64,000 bases of DNA from Kordia jejudonensis (GTDB taxonomy: Bacteria; Bacteroidota; Bacteroidia; Flavobacteriales; Flavobacteriaceae). The stretch spans positions 145,756-209,755 of the forward strand of contig NZ_LBMG01000003.1 in assembly GCF_001005315.1 (NCBI RefSeq), written 5' to 3'. Shown here in pieces: positions 18,684-27,957 of the stretch. The translations under genes were made by a program, and so were the position numbers. Within the stretch, counting starts at the first letter, position 1, and each line of letters starts with the position of its first letter. The notes below the pieces were generated by a model. That model saw only the letters and a program-made list of their open reading frames with translations, was not told the origin of the DNA and made no database searches.

Positions 18684-20015
18684 ATGAGTGTAAGTAATAT
18701 ACATAATTACATAGAACATCATAAAAGCAAAATATATACGTATTTGTTGATGTTAGTCGTTGCTACACTTTTTCTTAAAAAAGAAAACATTAACAGTATA
18801 TCCATCATTTTACTTGCCGTTTTTTGGATTTTAGATGTGGGCAAAAATATAGGTTCATTATTAAAAAGTATAGTAAATCATAAACTTTTGCTATTCAATG
18901 TGATCTTTTTCTCAGCACTAATATATGGTTTGTTAATTTCTGAAAATCAGGCTTATGCACTAAAAATACTGCAAAGAAATCTTCCTTTTTTAATCTTTCC
19001 ATTGGTTTTTTTAAGATTAAAAAAAGTAGACGTCAATGTCAATACCATAAAAATAACACTTATCGTTTCAGCGTTTATCGCTTCTATATATTGCGAAATA
19101 ACTAATTTGGGAGAATGGCAACGATTTAATAACAGCGGTCAGTATGATTTTTCCATATACGACTACTTTACCTATCATTGGTTTACCTATACCAACCTAA
19201 CCAAAGGCTTAGATTTGCAGGCTTCTTTTTTTGCATTGTACATTCTTACGGCGATCATTTTTATGTTAGAATACACGATATTTCATGAAAACAAGAAGAA
19301 AATACTCTTTAATCTTAGTTTGTTTTTGCTAGCCTACTTTACCTTATTCATGTTTCATTTATCGAGTAGAATAGGGCTAGTACTACTCATTGCCGTATTA
19401 GGATATTATTTCTTTAAACTGCGGATAAAGACGAAATACAAAGCTTTTATATTTTTAAGTGGTACAGTACTTTTAGGATTCATACTTTTTAATTCAGCCT
19501 TTATAGAAAGACTTAAAGAATTAAGAGTTACATTACAGGAAAATGTAGTTGATAAAGGTGACAACAAAGTAAACGCCAAGAAAATCAGAGTATATGCATT
19601 GCAGGCTTACGCGAATCAAGAACCAATAGATTTCTTCATAGGTCGCGGAACAGGCGACGCCCAAAAACATTTGGATGCGTTCTATGAAAAAAAAATAGTG
19701 AAAAATGTAACCACAGTGAAAGATGAGCAAAAGTGGAAATTTAAAGGAATGCACTATCACAATCAATTTATTCAAACAAATGTAGAAACGGGTATTTTTG
19801 GCTTGGTAGCATTGCTGCTTATCTTTTTCGGATCTTTACAAAAAGGACTGAAGCACAAAAGCAGAGCACACGTATTGTTCATTTTAATTTGTTTTTTATT
19901 CTTTGTAGCCGACTCCGTTTTAATGCGACAAAAAGGAGTTGTGTTTTTCGCTTTTTTCAACATATTATTTATACTAAACTACTACAGAAATGAAACTACT
20001 ATACAAAATATTTAA
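18684..20015 (+). CDS. O-antigen ligase/polymerase family membrane protein (Wzy_C-like)
   Basis: This 443-residue protein has about twelve membrane segments and a large periplasmic loop near residues 270-370. In that loop FFIGRGTGDAQ and MHYHNQFIQTNVETGI resemble the conserved region of the WaaL/Wzy O-antigen ligase domain, in which a His in an H-N-x-(F/Y)-(L/I) context is typical. It would transfer or join undecaprenyl-linked glycans on the periplasmic side. Its end overlaps the following acyltransferase gene by 26 bases. Ligase and polymerase cannot be separated by sequence alone. Confidence 0.75.
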   Translation: MSVSNIHNYIEHHKSKIYTYLLMLVVATLFLKKENINSISIILLAVFWILDVGKNIGSLLKSIVNHKLLLFNVIFFSALIYGLLISENQAYALKILQRNLPFLIFPLVFLRLKKVDVNVNTIKITLIVSAFIASIYCEITNLGEWQRFNNSGQYDFSIYDYFTYHWFTYTNLTKGLDLQASFFALYILTAIIFMLEYTIFHENKKKILFNLSLFLLAYFTLFMFHLSSRIGLVLLIAVLGYYFFKLRIKTKYKAFIFLSGTVLLGFILFNSAFIERLKELRVTLQENVVDKGDNKVNAKKIRVYALQAYANQEPIDFFIGRGTGDAQKHLDAFYEKKIVKNVTTVKDEQKWKFKGMHYHNQFIQTNVETGIFGLVALLLIFFGSLQKGLKHKSRAHVLFILICFLFFVADSVLMRQKGVVFFAFFNILFILNYYRNETTIQNI

Positions 20016-20517
20016 AGGGACACCATTATTTTCGTATCCAATACTGAGAAAATTAAGAAATAAAGTATATCAAAAGCATTTTAACGCTAAAAACTTAAAA
20101 GTTGCGGAAAGTGTAAACTTAAGACCTTCTCATTTTATTGGTAAAACATCTATTTCTTTTGGAGAATCTGTTATATTAGACAAAGAAGTCATGATAGATT
20201 ATACGTCGCCAGTTACAATTGGTAACTTTGTTACGGTATCTGAAGGTGTCAAAATCTTTACACACAATCACAGTGTTGATGACCAAATTGACATACAATA
20301 CAGTGAAATTATAACTTATCCATTAGAAATTGATGATTATGCATGGATAGGTGCCAAAGCTATTATTTTACCAACCGTAAAAAAAATAGGATACGGAGCA
20401 GTCATTGCAGCAGGAGCTATTGTGACAAAAGAAGTAAAACCATATGAAGTTGTAGGTGGAAATCCAGCAAAAGTAATAAAGACAAGAAACCTAAAGCGTG
20501 ATGATAAGCAAACTTAA
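19990..20517 (+). CDS. Hexapeptide-repeat acyltransferase
   Basis: The 175-residue protein has a left-handed beta-helix pattern: isoleucine/valine-rich hexapeptides such as VTIGNFVTVSEGV and GYGAVIAAGAIVTKEV, then the closing VVGGNPAKVIK motif. FTHNHSVDD supplies the usual active-site His. This is the maltose/galactoside O-acetyltransferase-like branch. It probably O-acetylates the polysaccharide or acetylates a sugar precursor in the cytoplasm. The gene overlaps the ligase-like gene before it and the flippase after it, so it belongs to the same unit. The acceptor is unknown. Confidence 0.8.
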   Translation: MKLLYKIFKGTPLFSYPILRKLRNKVYQKHFNAKNLKVAESVNLRPSHFIGKTSISFGESVILDKEVMIDYTSPVTIGNFVTVSEGVKIFTHNHSVDDQIDIQYSEIITYPLEIDDYAWIGAKAIILPTVKKIGYGAVIAAGAIVTKEVKPYEVVGGNPAKVIKTRNLKRDDKQT

Positions 20518-21685
20518 AAGATTAATACTTCCATTTATTATAAACTTTTTGAGCTTATTTTTGTTTTGGTTGGCAGATGTTGCCATCATAGTAAAATATG
20601 ATGTAGACACAGTTTCACAATGGGCACTTTTAAAATCTTTAATATTTATTTCAGGCTCGTTTATTAGCTTAGGAATTGACCAAGCCATCGTCCGCTTGAA
20701 CCTAAACTATAAAGAAACACTATTACCTGTTTTGTTTCAAATAGTAGTCTTAACACTCTTAACATGCGGTATTTTATGGATATTTGATTATGATGTTTCC
20801 TATCCATATGTTTTTCTCATATTATTGTGCTACTCCACAATACTAATCTTATTTTCATTTGAAAGATCAAAACTAAACTATACGCGATCCATTTTCATTT
20901 TTCATTTCTGGCGTATTCTATTTTACGTACTCATTGTTTCCGCTACCTATAAACTTATTGAAATTCCGCTAGCAATAGCATTTATAAGCGCTATCATTTT
21001 CTTAGTTGGACCATTGCGTAAAATAAGTTTCAAAGCATCGTCATTTAAAAACTATAAACCAGCACTAAAAACAGGATTTTACTTTTTCTTGTCTACCTGT
21101 TCTTTAAACGTTATTTTATTTGTTGACCAGTTATTAATCAATGGTTTAGAAGATACAACAGCATCAGAAATACTATTCTCTCATGTGACTTTTTTCATTG
21201 CGCCATTTGCGGCTATCCTAAGCTTTTTAGGATTCTTATTAACTCCATTTTTAAGAGACAACAAACAAAAAGCATTATTATTTTTAGACAAATATCTTAT
21301 ACACATAGTTGTAGGTGGTGTCGTTATGGTTTTTTGTTACTATCTGTTTTCAGGTTGGCTATACAAATCGGTTAAAAAACAAGATCCAATAGCGTGGTTA
21401 GGTATTGTATTAACCTTCATTTTATACGCTCGGTACTTGTTATTGATACCAAGTGCTTATTTTGGTGCTTTTGGCGAGAATAAGCTCATTAGAAAGGTAT
21501 CTATACGATATAATTTAGCTAATATTTTCTATATTTGCGCAGCTTTTATATTACTATACAAGTTTGGGCTAAGTATTTTAGTAGCTATTTCAAGCGCATT
21601 ATTAATAACTTGGAGCTTAAGGGCTTTAATAGGATACATATGTTTATTTGAACTAAAAAGAGATACCTTAAGAACTAAAGAATGA
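20501..21685 (+). CDS. Wzx-type oligosaccharide flippase
   Basis: This protein of about 394 residues has about twelve membrane segments in the spacing of the MOP (MATE-like) exporter superfamily, with a first helix after a short basic N-terminus (MISKLKRLILPF). In this context it should flip undecaprenyl-linked repeat units across the inner membrane. The start may be ATG 20501 or the adjacent GTG 20498, both overlapping the acyltransferase gene. It overlaps the next gene by four bases. It is the only flippase candidate in the window. Confidence 0.75.
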   Translation: MISKLKRLILPFIINFLSLFLFWLADVAIIVKYDVDTVSQWALLKSLIFISGSFISLGIDQAIVRLNLNYKETLLPVLFQIVVLTLLTCGILWIFDYDVSYPYVFLILLCYSTILILFSFERSKLNYTRSIFIFHFWRILFYVLIVSATYKLIEIPLAIAFISAIIFLVGPLRKISFKASSFKNYKPALKTGFYFFLSTCSLNVILFVDQLLINGLEDTTASEILFSHVTFFIAPFAAILSFLGFLLTPFLRDNKQKALLFLDKYLIHIVVGGVVMVFCYYLFSGWLYKSVKKQDPIAWLGIVLTFILYARYLLLIPSAYFGAFGENKLIRKVSIRYNLANIFYICAAFILLYKFGLSILVAISSALLITWSLRALIGYICLFELKRDTLRTKE

Positions 21686-23046
21686 AATTCCTTTTCTATA
21701 TACTAACCTTTTTGGAGTTTTTCTTCATTATTTATATACTCTATAAAACAAAGAGACACGATAAAGTAAGGGAAGTTCTTTTTGATCCATTCGCTTTATT
21801 TTCTATTTGCTGGATTATTTGTTACAACCTAATTCCGTTGATAATGGTTTCAGGAAACAATTTCACATACACAGAAGAAGGAGAAGGTTATAGCGACGCA
21901 AGTATTTTTTTTAGCAAACTATTTCTCACGATATTCTACTTTGCTACCTTCATATTTTACACAGTCGTTAGTTCCACATTTAAGCTTTCAAAAAAACCGC
22001 CTTGGCCTAAATTTAAAAAATTAAATCTTGTAGAAAACATATTACTTTTTTTCTATTACATCATTGTTTTATTAGTGTCCATATCGCACATAAAATATAT
22101 ACTTGACATTGGTATTGGCGATTACTTTCAAAATAGAATTCTACTAAACAAAGGCTTAGGACTAATTTCTTTAATAATTTACTCAAGTAATATATTAATC
22201 CTAGTATTGCTAATCAATACGTATTTAAACAAAAGAAAAACACTAGTAAACTTAGCTAGAAAAATAGCCATATATCTTTCCGTAATCTTGTTTTCAGGAA
22301 TATATTTGGTCATAGGAAGTAGATTATCGGTGATTCTCTTGCTCATTCAAATCGTATTTGCTTTTATCTATTTAAAAGAAAAAATCAAAAAAAAGTTTTT
22401 CATCAGAATAGGTGTTTTCATGTTTCTACTAATATCTTCATTATCCTTTTTTGGATTTATGAGAGTACGAGTAAAAAATACTCACCTAAATCTCTACGAA
22501 GAATTTGCAAAAGTATATGTTGAAAAAATAACAGAAAACCTCGTTGTAAACTTTGGTAAGTTTGAAAATATTGTGTGGATGAATGACAATATGGACAAAT
22601 GGAGTCCGCTATACGGAAAAACATTCATGGCAGGATTCACCAACTTTGTTCCAAGAAAACTATGGAAAAACAAACCTTTAGGTGGCGGACCTGCAATGCG
22701 AAACTGGATAAAACCTGGAAGTTATGATCTTGATGCCAAAGATGCCAAAAATATCACATCAACCACAACAGGATATCCTACAGAATGCTACATGAATTTT
22801 CATGTATTCGGATTTATCGTAGGCGCATTCATATTAGCTTGTTTTTTAGCATTGCTTAAAAATATGCTCAATAGAATACATGGTGGCTTATTACAATTTT
22901 CAATCTATATCTATTTGTTAGTTGCTGTTTGCTTCGTTTTTCAATATGGAGAATTTTTAGGAATTTTCACTAGAACGCTTTTTGTTGTGTTACCATTTAT
23001 AGTAATAATGTTCCTAGGTAAACTTAAATATGTTTTAAAAAAATGA
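21682..23046 (+). CDS. Oligosaccharide repeat-unit polymerase-like membrane protein
   Basis: This 454-residue protein has about eleven membrane segments. YTEEGEGYSDASIFF in the first large loop, the VIGSRLSVILLL helix and the late periplasmic segment with YPTECYMNFHVFGF fit the Wzy polymerase family in which GxR and a late acidic loop are typical. It would join repeat units at the periplasmic face of the inner membrane. It overlaps the flippase before it and the glycosyltransferase after it by four bases each, giving a coupled wzx-wzy-GT block. This makes it the best Wzy candidate of the three polymerase-like proteins. Confidence 0.65.
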   Translation: MKFLFYILTFLEFFFIIYILYKTKRHDKVREVLFDPFALFSICWIICYNLIPLIMVSGNNFTYTEEGEGYSDASIFFSKLFLTIFYFATFIFYTVVSSTFKLSKKPPWPKFKKLNLVENILLFFYYIIVLLVSISHIKYILDIGIGDYFQNRILLNKGLGLISLIIYSSNILILVLLINTYLNKRKTLVNLARKIAIYLSVILFSGIYLVIGSRLSVILLLIQIVFAFIYLKEKIKKKFFIRIGVFMFLLISSLSFFGFMRVRVKNTHLNLYEEFAKVYVEKITENLVVNFGKFENIVWMNDNMDKWSPLYGKTFMAGFTNFVPRKLWKNKPLGGGPAMRNWIKPGSYDLDAKDAKNITSTTTGYPTECYMNFHVFGFIVGAFILACFLALLKNMLNRIHGGLLQFSIYIYLLVAVCFVFQYGEFLGIFTRTLFVVLPFIVIMFLGKLKYVLKK

Positions 23047-24125
23047 CATCTAAACCAGAAATTATTCTTATCATAAGAATAGCCAATATTGATGAGCGTG
23101 TTAGACTCTCTAAAAACGTACACTATTTTACGAGTAGAGATTATGGCTTGGAGCTTTGGAAAAAAAAGGGAACGCACAAAAGTATCTATAACGAAAAAGA
23201 TATCTGCAAAACCTATAACTCCAAAGGAATCGAATACATCTTATGGATGACAGGCTTATTCTTTAGATTACTTTTTAGAAAAAGAAAAAAACTTGTATTT
23301 GTTTCGGGTTACGAAAGTGCACTCATGGTATACTTAGTAAGTCTCATCAGAGGCGGAGCGTATATTTATGACAATCCAGACAATTTTTATCAATCCAAGC
23401 AACTTCCAAAACTGCTAAAAAAGCTTGTTTTTTGGATAGATTGTAGAATAATCAATAGAGCCAGAATAACTGTTGTACCAGATCATAGCCGAATTCCAGG
23501 ATACAACATAGATCATGACCGATTTTTAGTCATCAAAAATTTCCCTAGTCTTGTAGATTATAAAAAATCGGAAGCATTAGGACTCAAAAAAACACACAAA
23601 CTAGTCTTATATACCAACGGTTGGTTGGTGCCAACTAGAGGCTTAAACATGATGTCTGAATTCATAGGAAAACTAGAAGATGGACTCGATTTAGAAATAA
23701 AAATAACAGGAAAAAAAGAAGGACTAGGAGAAAATATATTAGGCTCCAAATATGTAAACTATTTAGGTGTCGTTGACGCAACAACCTCATTAGCTCACTA
23801 TTATACATCAGATGTAATACTCACATTTTACGATCCTGCTTTAGAAATAAACAGAAAAGCAAGTCCAAACAAATGGGGAGATGCATTAGTAACCAAAACG
23901 GTACCAATACTAAATAGTGAAATAGAAACAACAGGGAATTACTTTCCAGAAGGCGGATATTTTGCAATAAAATACAACGATGCTGATGCATTACATCAAT
24001 TAACAATGGATTTATACAACGATAAAACCCTATTGGAGAATAAACAAAAAGAATTAAAACAAAATCCGATCTACTTTTGGGAAGATCAAATGGACAAATT
24101 ACCACTAAGCAATGCTAAAAAATAA
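23043..24125 (+). CDS. GT-B glycosyltransferase (GT4-like)
   Basis: The 360-residue soluble protein has a two-domain GT-B layout. The N-terminal part includes a membrane-associated basic helix (LFFRLLFRKRKKL) and NPDNFYQ. The C-terminal part has TNGWLVPTRGLNMM, KITGKKEGLG and the donor-site-like PALEINRKASPNKWGDALVTKTVPI. This resembles GT4 enzymes of polysaccharide assembly, though the EX7E motif is degenerate. It probably adds a sugar to the lipid-linked unit. It overlaps the polymerase gene (four bases) and capE (14 bases). Confidence 0.7.
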   Translation: MTSKPEIILIIRIANIDERVRLSKNVHYFTSRDYGLELWKKKGTHKSIYNEKDICKTYNSKGIEYILWMTGLFFRLLFRKRKKLVFVSGYESALMVYLVSLIRGGAYIYDNPDNFYQSKQLPKLLKKLVFWIDCRIINRARITVVPDHSRIPGYNIDHDRFLVIKNFPSLVDYKKSEALGLKKTHKLVLYTNGWLVPTRGLNMMSEFIGKLEDGLDLEIKITGKKEGLGENILGSKYVNYLGVVDATTSLAHYYTSDVILTFYDPALEINRKASPNKWGDALVTKTVPILNSEIETTGNYFPEGGYFAIKYNDADALHQLTMDLYNDKTLLENKQKELKQNPIYFWEDQMDKLPLSNAKK

Positions 24126-25116
24126 AACATTACTCATAACAGGAGGAACAGGTTCCTTTGGAAATGCTGTATTAAACAGATTTTTAGATACAGATCACTT
24201 TAGTGAAATACGTGTATTCTCTAGAGATGAAAAAAAACAAGAAGACCAACGAAGAAGATTATCACATCCAAAAGTAAAATTTTACATTGGCGATGTTAGA
24301 GATCCACAATCAGTTGAAACTGCCGTAAGAGGTGTCGACTACATATTTCATGCAGCCGCACTAAAACAAGTACCATCATGTGAGTTTTTCCCTGTAGAAG
24401 CCGTAAAAACAAACGTATTAGGTACAGAAAACGTACTAGAGGCAGCCATTAGAAACAATGTAAAAAATGTAGTTGTATTAAGTACAGATAAAGCCGTATA
24501 TCCAATCAATGCTATGGGAATCTCCAAAGCCATGATGGAAAAAGTATTAGTCGCAAAATCTAGAAACGCAGGAAATACGGTAATCTCAGGAACACGTTAC
24601 GGAAACGTAATGGCATCAAGAGGTTCTGTAATTCCACTATTTGTAGATCAAATAAAAGCGAATCAAAACTTAACGCTGACAGATCCAAGTATGACGCGTT
24701 TTATGATGACACTAGAAGATGCTGTAGATTTAGTGTTATTTGCGTTTGAACATGCAAATGCAGGCGATATGTTTGTGCAAAAAGCACCAGCAGCAACGGT
24801 AGAAACTTTAGCAAAAGCATTGTTAGAAATGTATGAAAGTGACAGTGAAATTAAAGTCATTGGAACGCGTCACGGAGAAAAACTATACGAATCGTTGTTG
24901 ACCAGAGAAGAAAAAATAAAAGCGGAAGACATGGGCGATTACTATCGAATTCCAGCCGACAACAGAGACCTAAACTATGCCAACTACTTCTCAGAAGGAG
25001 AAATAGACATGAGTACGGTAGAAGATTATCATTCGCACAATACAGATCGCTTAGATATTGAAGGAATGAAAAAATTACTATTAAAACTAGACTTCATTCG
25101 CGAAGACGTGAAGTAA
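24112..25116 (+). CDS. capE: UDP-GlcNAc 4,6-dehydratase/5-epimerase (CapE/FnlA type)
   Basis: This 334-residue short-chain dehydrogenase of the FlaA1/CapE group has TGGTGSFGNAVLNRFL at the nucleotide site, SRDEKKQEDQRR and the STDKAVYPINAMGISK active region, in which Met replaces the usual SDR Tyr. The end has the CapE-like DYYRIPADNRDLNY. It begins the UDP-L-FucNAc pathway from UDP-GlcNAc. capF- and capG-like genes follow at 25551 and 26821, so the full branch is present. A second, larger membrane dehydratase at 35024 serves another branch. Confidence 0.88.
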   Translation: MLKNKTLLITGGTGSFGNAVLNRFLDTDHFSEIRVFSRDEKKQEDQRRRLSHPKVKFYIGDVRDPQSVETAVRGVDYIFHAAALKQVPSCEFFPVEAVKTNVLGTENVLEAAIRNNVKNVVVLSTDKAVYPINAMGISKAMMEKVLVAKSRNAGNTVISGTRYGNVMASRGSVIPLFVDQIKANQNLTLTDPSMTRFMMTLEDAVDLVLFAFEHANAGDMFVQKAPAATVETLAKALLEMYESDSEIKVIGTRHGEKLYESLLTREEKIKAEDMGDYYRIPADNRDLNYANYFSEGEIDMSTVEDYHSHNTDRLDIEGMKKLLLKLDFIREDVK

Positions 25117-25125
25117 GTATGCATA

Positions 25126-25563
25126 ATGAGTAAAATAGTACCAAAAATCATTACTGGCGGAAACTACACGGACGAACGCGGACAACTCGAATTTTTCAAC
25201 GAGTTTGACATGTCGTCCATAAAACGTGTATACTTCACAACACATTTCGATACGGAAGTTATTCGTGCTTGGCAAGGACATATCATAGAAAGCCGCTGGT
25301 TTCGCTGTGTGCAAGGAAGTTTTTCGGTAAAATTGGTTGCAATTGACAACTGGGAAAACCCTTCAGATGATTTAAAAGTGTACGAATATGAACTCACTGC
25401 GGAAAAGCAAGAAATACTATACATTCCAAATGGATTTGCAAACGGTTTCAAAGCTTTAGAAGCAAATGCAAAACTCATGATTATGTCCAATTATGGATTT
25501 AATGAAATAGAAAACGATCAAGTACGATTTGATCAAAACAAATGGACCAAATGGGACAACTAA
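25126..25563 (+). CDS. Cupin sugar epimerase/isomerase-like protein (WxcM/RmlC-like)
   Basis: The 145 residues form a single cupin: ERGQLEFFNEFD, then IRAWQGHIIESRWFRCVQG with the conserved His, then ILYIPNGFANGFKAL, which mirrors the RmlC/FdtA-type fold. Similar small cupins occur between capE and capF in other Bacteroidota. It may act as a 3,4-ketoisomerase or C3/C5 epimerase on a keto-sugar intermediate, but no assay-defined subgroup is recognisable. Ten bases separate it from capE, and its end overlaps capF. Confidence 0.65.
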   Translation: MSKIVPKIITGGNYTDERGQLEFFNEFDMSSIKRVYFTTHFDTEVIRAWQGHIIESRWFRCVQGSFSVKLVAIDNWENPSDDLKVYEYELTAEKQEILYIPNGFANGFKALEANAKLMIMSNYGFNEIENDQVRFDQNKWTKWDN

Positions 25564-26687
25564 TAAAAGTAGGAATCACAGGACAAGGTGGTTTTATGGG
25601 AAGTCACTTATACAACTTCTTAGGAACAAAATCAGCAGAAATTCAACGAATCAGTTTTGAAAGAAACTACTTCGAAAATGAATTAATATTGCAAAACTTT
25701 GTAAAATCATGTGACGTCATTGTTCACATTGCAGCAATGAATCGTCATGAAGATCAGCAAGTCATTTATGATATCAATGTTGGTTTAGTGCAAAAACTAG
25801 TTAGTGCATGTGAAGCAACAAATTCCACACCAAAAATTATCTTTTCATCCTCTACTCAAGAAGAAAGAGATAATCTATACGGAAAATCAAAACGTGACGG
25901 AAGACAGCTCTTAGAAAATTGGGCAACCAAAACAGGAGGAAAAGTTGCTTCTTTAATCATTCCAAACGTATTTGGACCTTTTGGAAAACCATTTTACAAC
26001 TCGTTCATTGCAACATTTTCGCATCAAATAGTACAAGGTGAGCAACCAACAGTAATTAATGATAGTACGGTTAACCTCATCTACATTAACGAGCTTTCGC
26101 AAGCGTTTTATGAAGAAATCATAGCAAAAGATGCTCCCAAAGCAATAGACGCATTTATTGTTCCACATACATCATCACGTAAAGTATCTGAAATCTTAGG
26201 ATTACTAAAAGATTTCAAAATTCAATATGTTGATAACGGACAAGTGCCAAAAGTAGACTTAAACTCGTTCGAATTGGACTTATTCAACACATTTACGAGT
26301 TTCATCCCAAAAGACTATTTCCCAAGAAAATTTACAAAACATACCGATAATCGTGGTGCATTTGTAGAAATTATGCGTGCAGGAACTGCCGGACAATCTT
26401 CGTACTCTACAACAGTGCCAGGAATCACACGTGGAAACCATTACCATACACGAAAAGTAGAACGTTTTGCAGTCATTAGTGGAAAAGCGTCTATCAAACT
26501 TCGAAAAATTGATTCAGATGAAGTCTTTGAATACATCTTAGACGGTGCTGAACCTGCGTATGTTGATATGCCAATTTGGTACACACACAACATCAAAAAC
26601 ATTGGAGATACAGAACTAATTACACTATTTTGGATCAACGAACCGTACGATCCAAAAGATGCTGATACGTATTTTGTAGAGGTGTAA
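25551..26687 (+). CDS. capF: UDP-2-acetamido-2,6-dideoxy-hexulose reductase (CapF/FnlB type)
   Basis: From ATG 25551 the protein has 378 residues; an in-frame ATG at 25542 adds three. It has the CapF two-domain form. The N-terminal SDR domain has GITGQGGFMGSHL, HIAAMNRHEDQQ and the YGKSK pair. The C-terminal cupin (about 260-378) has TDNRGAFVEIMR, GNHYHTRKVERF with metal-binding His residues and WYTHNI. CapF reduces the 4-keto intermediate after CapE, with the cupin epimerising C3. A hairpin and a new -7-like box follow before capG. Confidence 0.9.
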   Translation: MGQLIKVGITGQGGFMGSHLYNFLGTKSAEIQRISFERNYFENELILQNFVKSCDVIVHIAAMNRHEDQQVIYDINVGLVQKLVSACEATNSTPKIIFSSSTQEERDNLYGKSKRDGRQLLENWATKTGGKVASLIIPNVFGPFGKPFYNSFIATFSHQIVQGEQPTVINDSTVNLIYINELSQAFYEEIIAKDAPKAIDAFIVPHTSSRKVSEILGLLKDFKIQYVDNGQVPKVDLNSFELDLFNTFTSFIPKDYFPRKFTKHTDNRGAFVEIMRAGTAGQSSYSTTVPGITRGNHYHTRKVERFAVISGKASIKLRKIDSDEVFEYILDGAEPAYVDMPIWYTHNIKNIGDTELITLFWINEPYDPKDADTYFVEV

Positions 26688-26715
26688 TCGTAAATTACAT
26701 CACAACAAGTCCTTT

Positions 26716-26751
26716 TAACTTTACCTTAAAGTTATTAAACCGACGGTTTTT
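26716..26751 (+). terminator. Hairpins between capF and capG
   Basis: TAACTTTA (26716-26723) and TAAAGTTA (26727-26734) form a perfect 8-bp inverted repeat. Directly after it, AAACC GAC GGTTTTT forms a short stem ending in a T-run. This may end the upstream unit or attenuate it. Confidence 0.35.
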
Positions 26752-26793
26752 GTAGATATTCGATTATATCCGCTAAGAATGCAATAAAAATAC

Positions 26794-26801
26794 TAAGTTT
26801 G
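26794..26801 (+). promoter_or_regulatory. Putative -7 box (TAAGTTTG) before capG
   Basis: TAAGTTTG fits TAnnTTTG and lies 19 bases before the capG ATG, in the largest gap of this part of the locus. No matching -33 TTG is seen. Confidence 0.35.
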
Positions 26802-26820
26802 TACTCTTAAAATTTTTTGG

Positions 26821-27957
26821 ATGAAAAAACTAAAAGTAGTTACGGTAGTAGGAACGCGACCAGAAATTATTAGATTATCGTGTACACTAATTGCATTAGA
26901 CAAAAGTGATGCCATCGAACATATTTTAGTCCACACAGGACAAAACTATGACTATGAGTTAAATGAAATATTCTTTGAAGATTTAGGGTTGAGAAAACCT
27001 GACCACTTCTTAGAAGCTGCAGGAAAAAATGCCACGGAAACCGTTGGAAACATTTTAATAAAAATAGATCCAATCTTAGAACAAGAAAATCCAGATGCAT
27101 TCTTAGTATTGGGAGATACAAACTCTTGTTTATGTGCTATTCCAGCCAAAAAACGTAAAATTCCTGTATTCCATATGGAAGCTGGAAATCGTTGTTTCGA
27201 TCAGCGTGTGCCAGAAGAAACCAATCGTAAAATTGTAGATCACGTATCAGATATCAATCTTACCTACAGTAGCATTGCTCGTGAATACTTGCTACGCGAA
27301 GGACTTTCGCCTGATAGAGTTATCAAAACTGGAAGTCCAATGTATGAAGTTCTGCATAAATTTCTACCAAAAATTGAAGCTTCAGACGTACTAAACAAAC
27401 TAGGATTAGAAAAACATAAATTCTTTGTCGTTTCATCACACAGAGAAGAAAACATCAGCAATCCAAAAAACTTTAAAGGACTCATTGATTCTTTAAACCT
27501 AATTGCAGAAACGTACGATTATCCAATTATCGTTTCAACACATCCAAGAACGCGAAACATGTTGAACAACAAAGACATGCAAACGCATAAAAATATTCAA
27601 TTCCTAAAGCCACTTGGATTCTCAGATTACAACGCACTACAAATGCATTCGTTTGCAGTACTATCAGATTCTGGAACCATTTCGGAAGAATCATCCATAC
27701 TTAACTTTCATGCACTCAACATTCGTGAAGCGCACGAACGTCCAGAAGCCATGGAAGAAGCGTCTGTAATGATGGTAGGACTCAATCCTGAGCGTATTAT
27801 GCAAGGATTGGCAGCAGTAAGTGTACAAGAAAGAAGTCCAAAACGAAACTTCAGAGAAGTATACGATTATTCAATGCCGAATGTAAGTGAGAAAATGGTG
27901 CGAATTATTCTTTCGTACACAGATTATGTAAAAAGAGTTGTTTGGAGTGAAGGCTAA
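26821..27957 (+). CDS. capG: UDP-N-acetyl-talosamine/fucosamine 2-epimerase (CapG/FnlC type)
   Basis: The 378 residues belong to the WecB superfamily: VGTRPEIIRLS, HTGQNYDYELNEIFF, LGDTNS, HMEAGNRCFDQRVPEE and SSHREENI. The HTGQNYD and EAGNRCFD forms, in place of the WecB VEAGLRT type, plus the position after capE and capF, mark it as the FnlC/CapG C2-epimerase that finishes UDP-L-FucNAc. Its 3' end overlaps the following glycosyltransferase by eleven bases. Confidence 0.88.
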   Translation: MKKLKVVTVVGTRPEIIRLSCTLIALDKSDAIEHILVHTGQNYDYELNEIFFEDLGLRKPDHFLEAAGKNATETVGNILIKIDPILEQENPDAFLVLGDTNSCLCAIPAKKRKIPVFHMEAGNRCFDQRVPEETNRKIVDHVSDINLTYSSIAREYLLREGLSPDRVIKTGSPMYEVLHKFLPKIEASDVLNKLGLEKHKFFVVSSHREENISNPKNFKGLIDSLNLIAETYDYPIIVSTHPRTRNMLNNKDMQTHKNIQFLKPLGFSDYNALQMHSFAVLSDSGTISEESSILNFHALNIREAHERPEAMEEASVMMVGLNPERIMQGLAAVSVQERSPKRNFREVYDYSMPNVSEKMVRIILSYTDYVKRVVWSEG

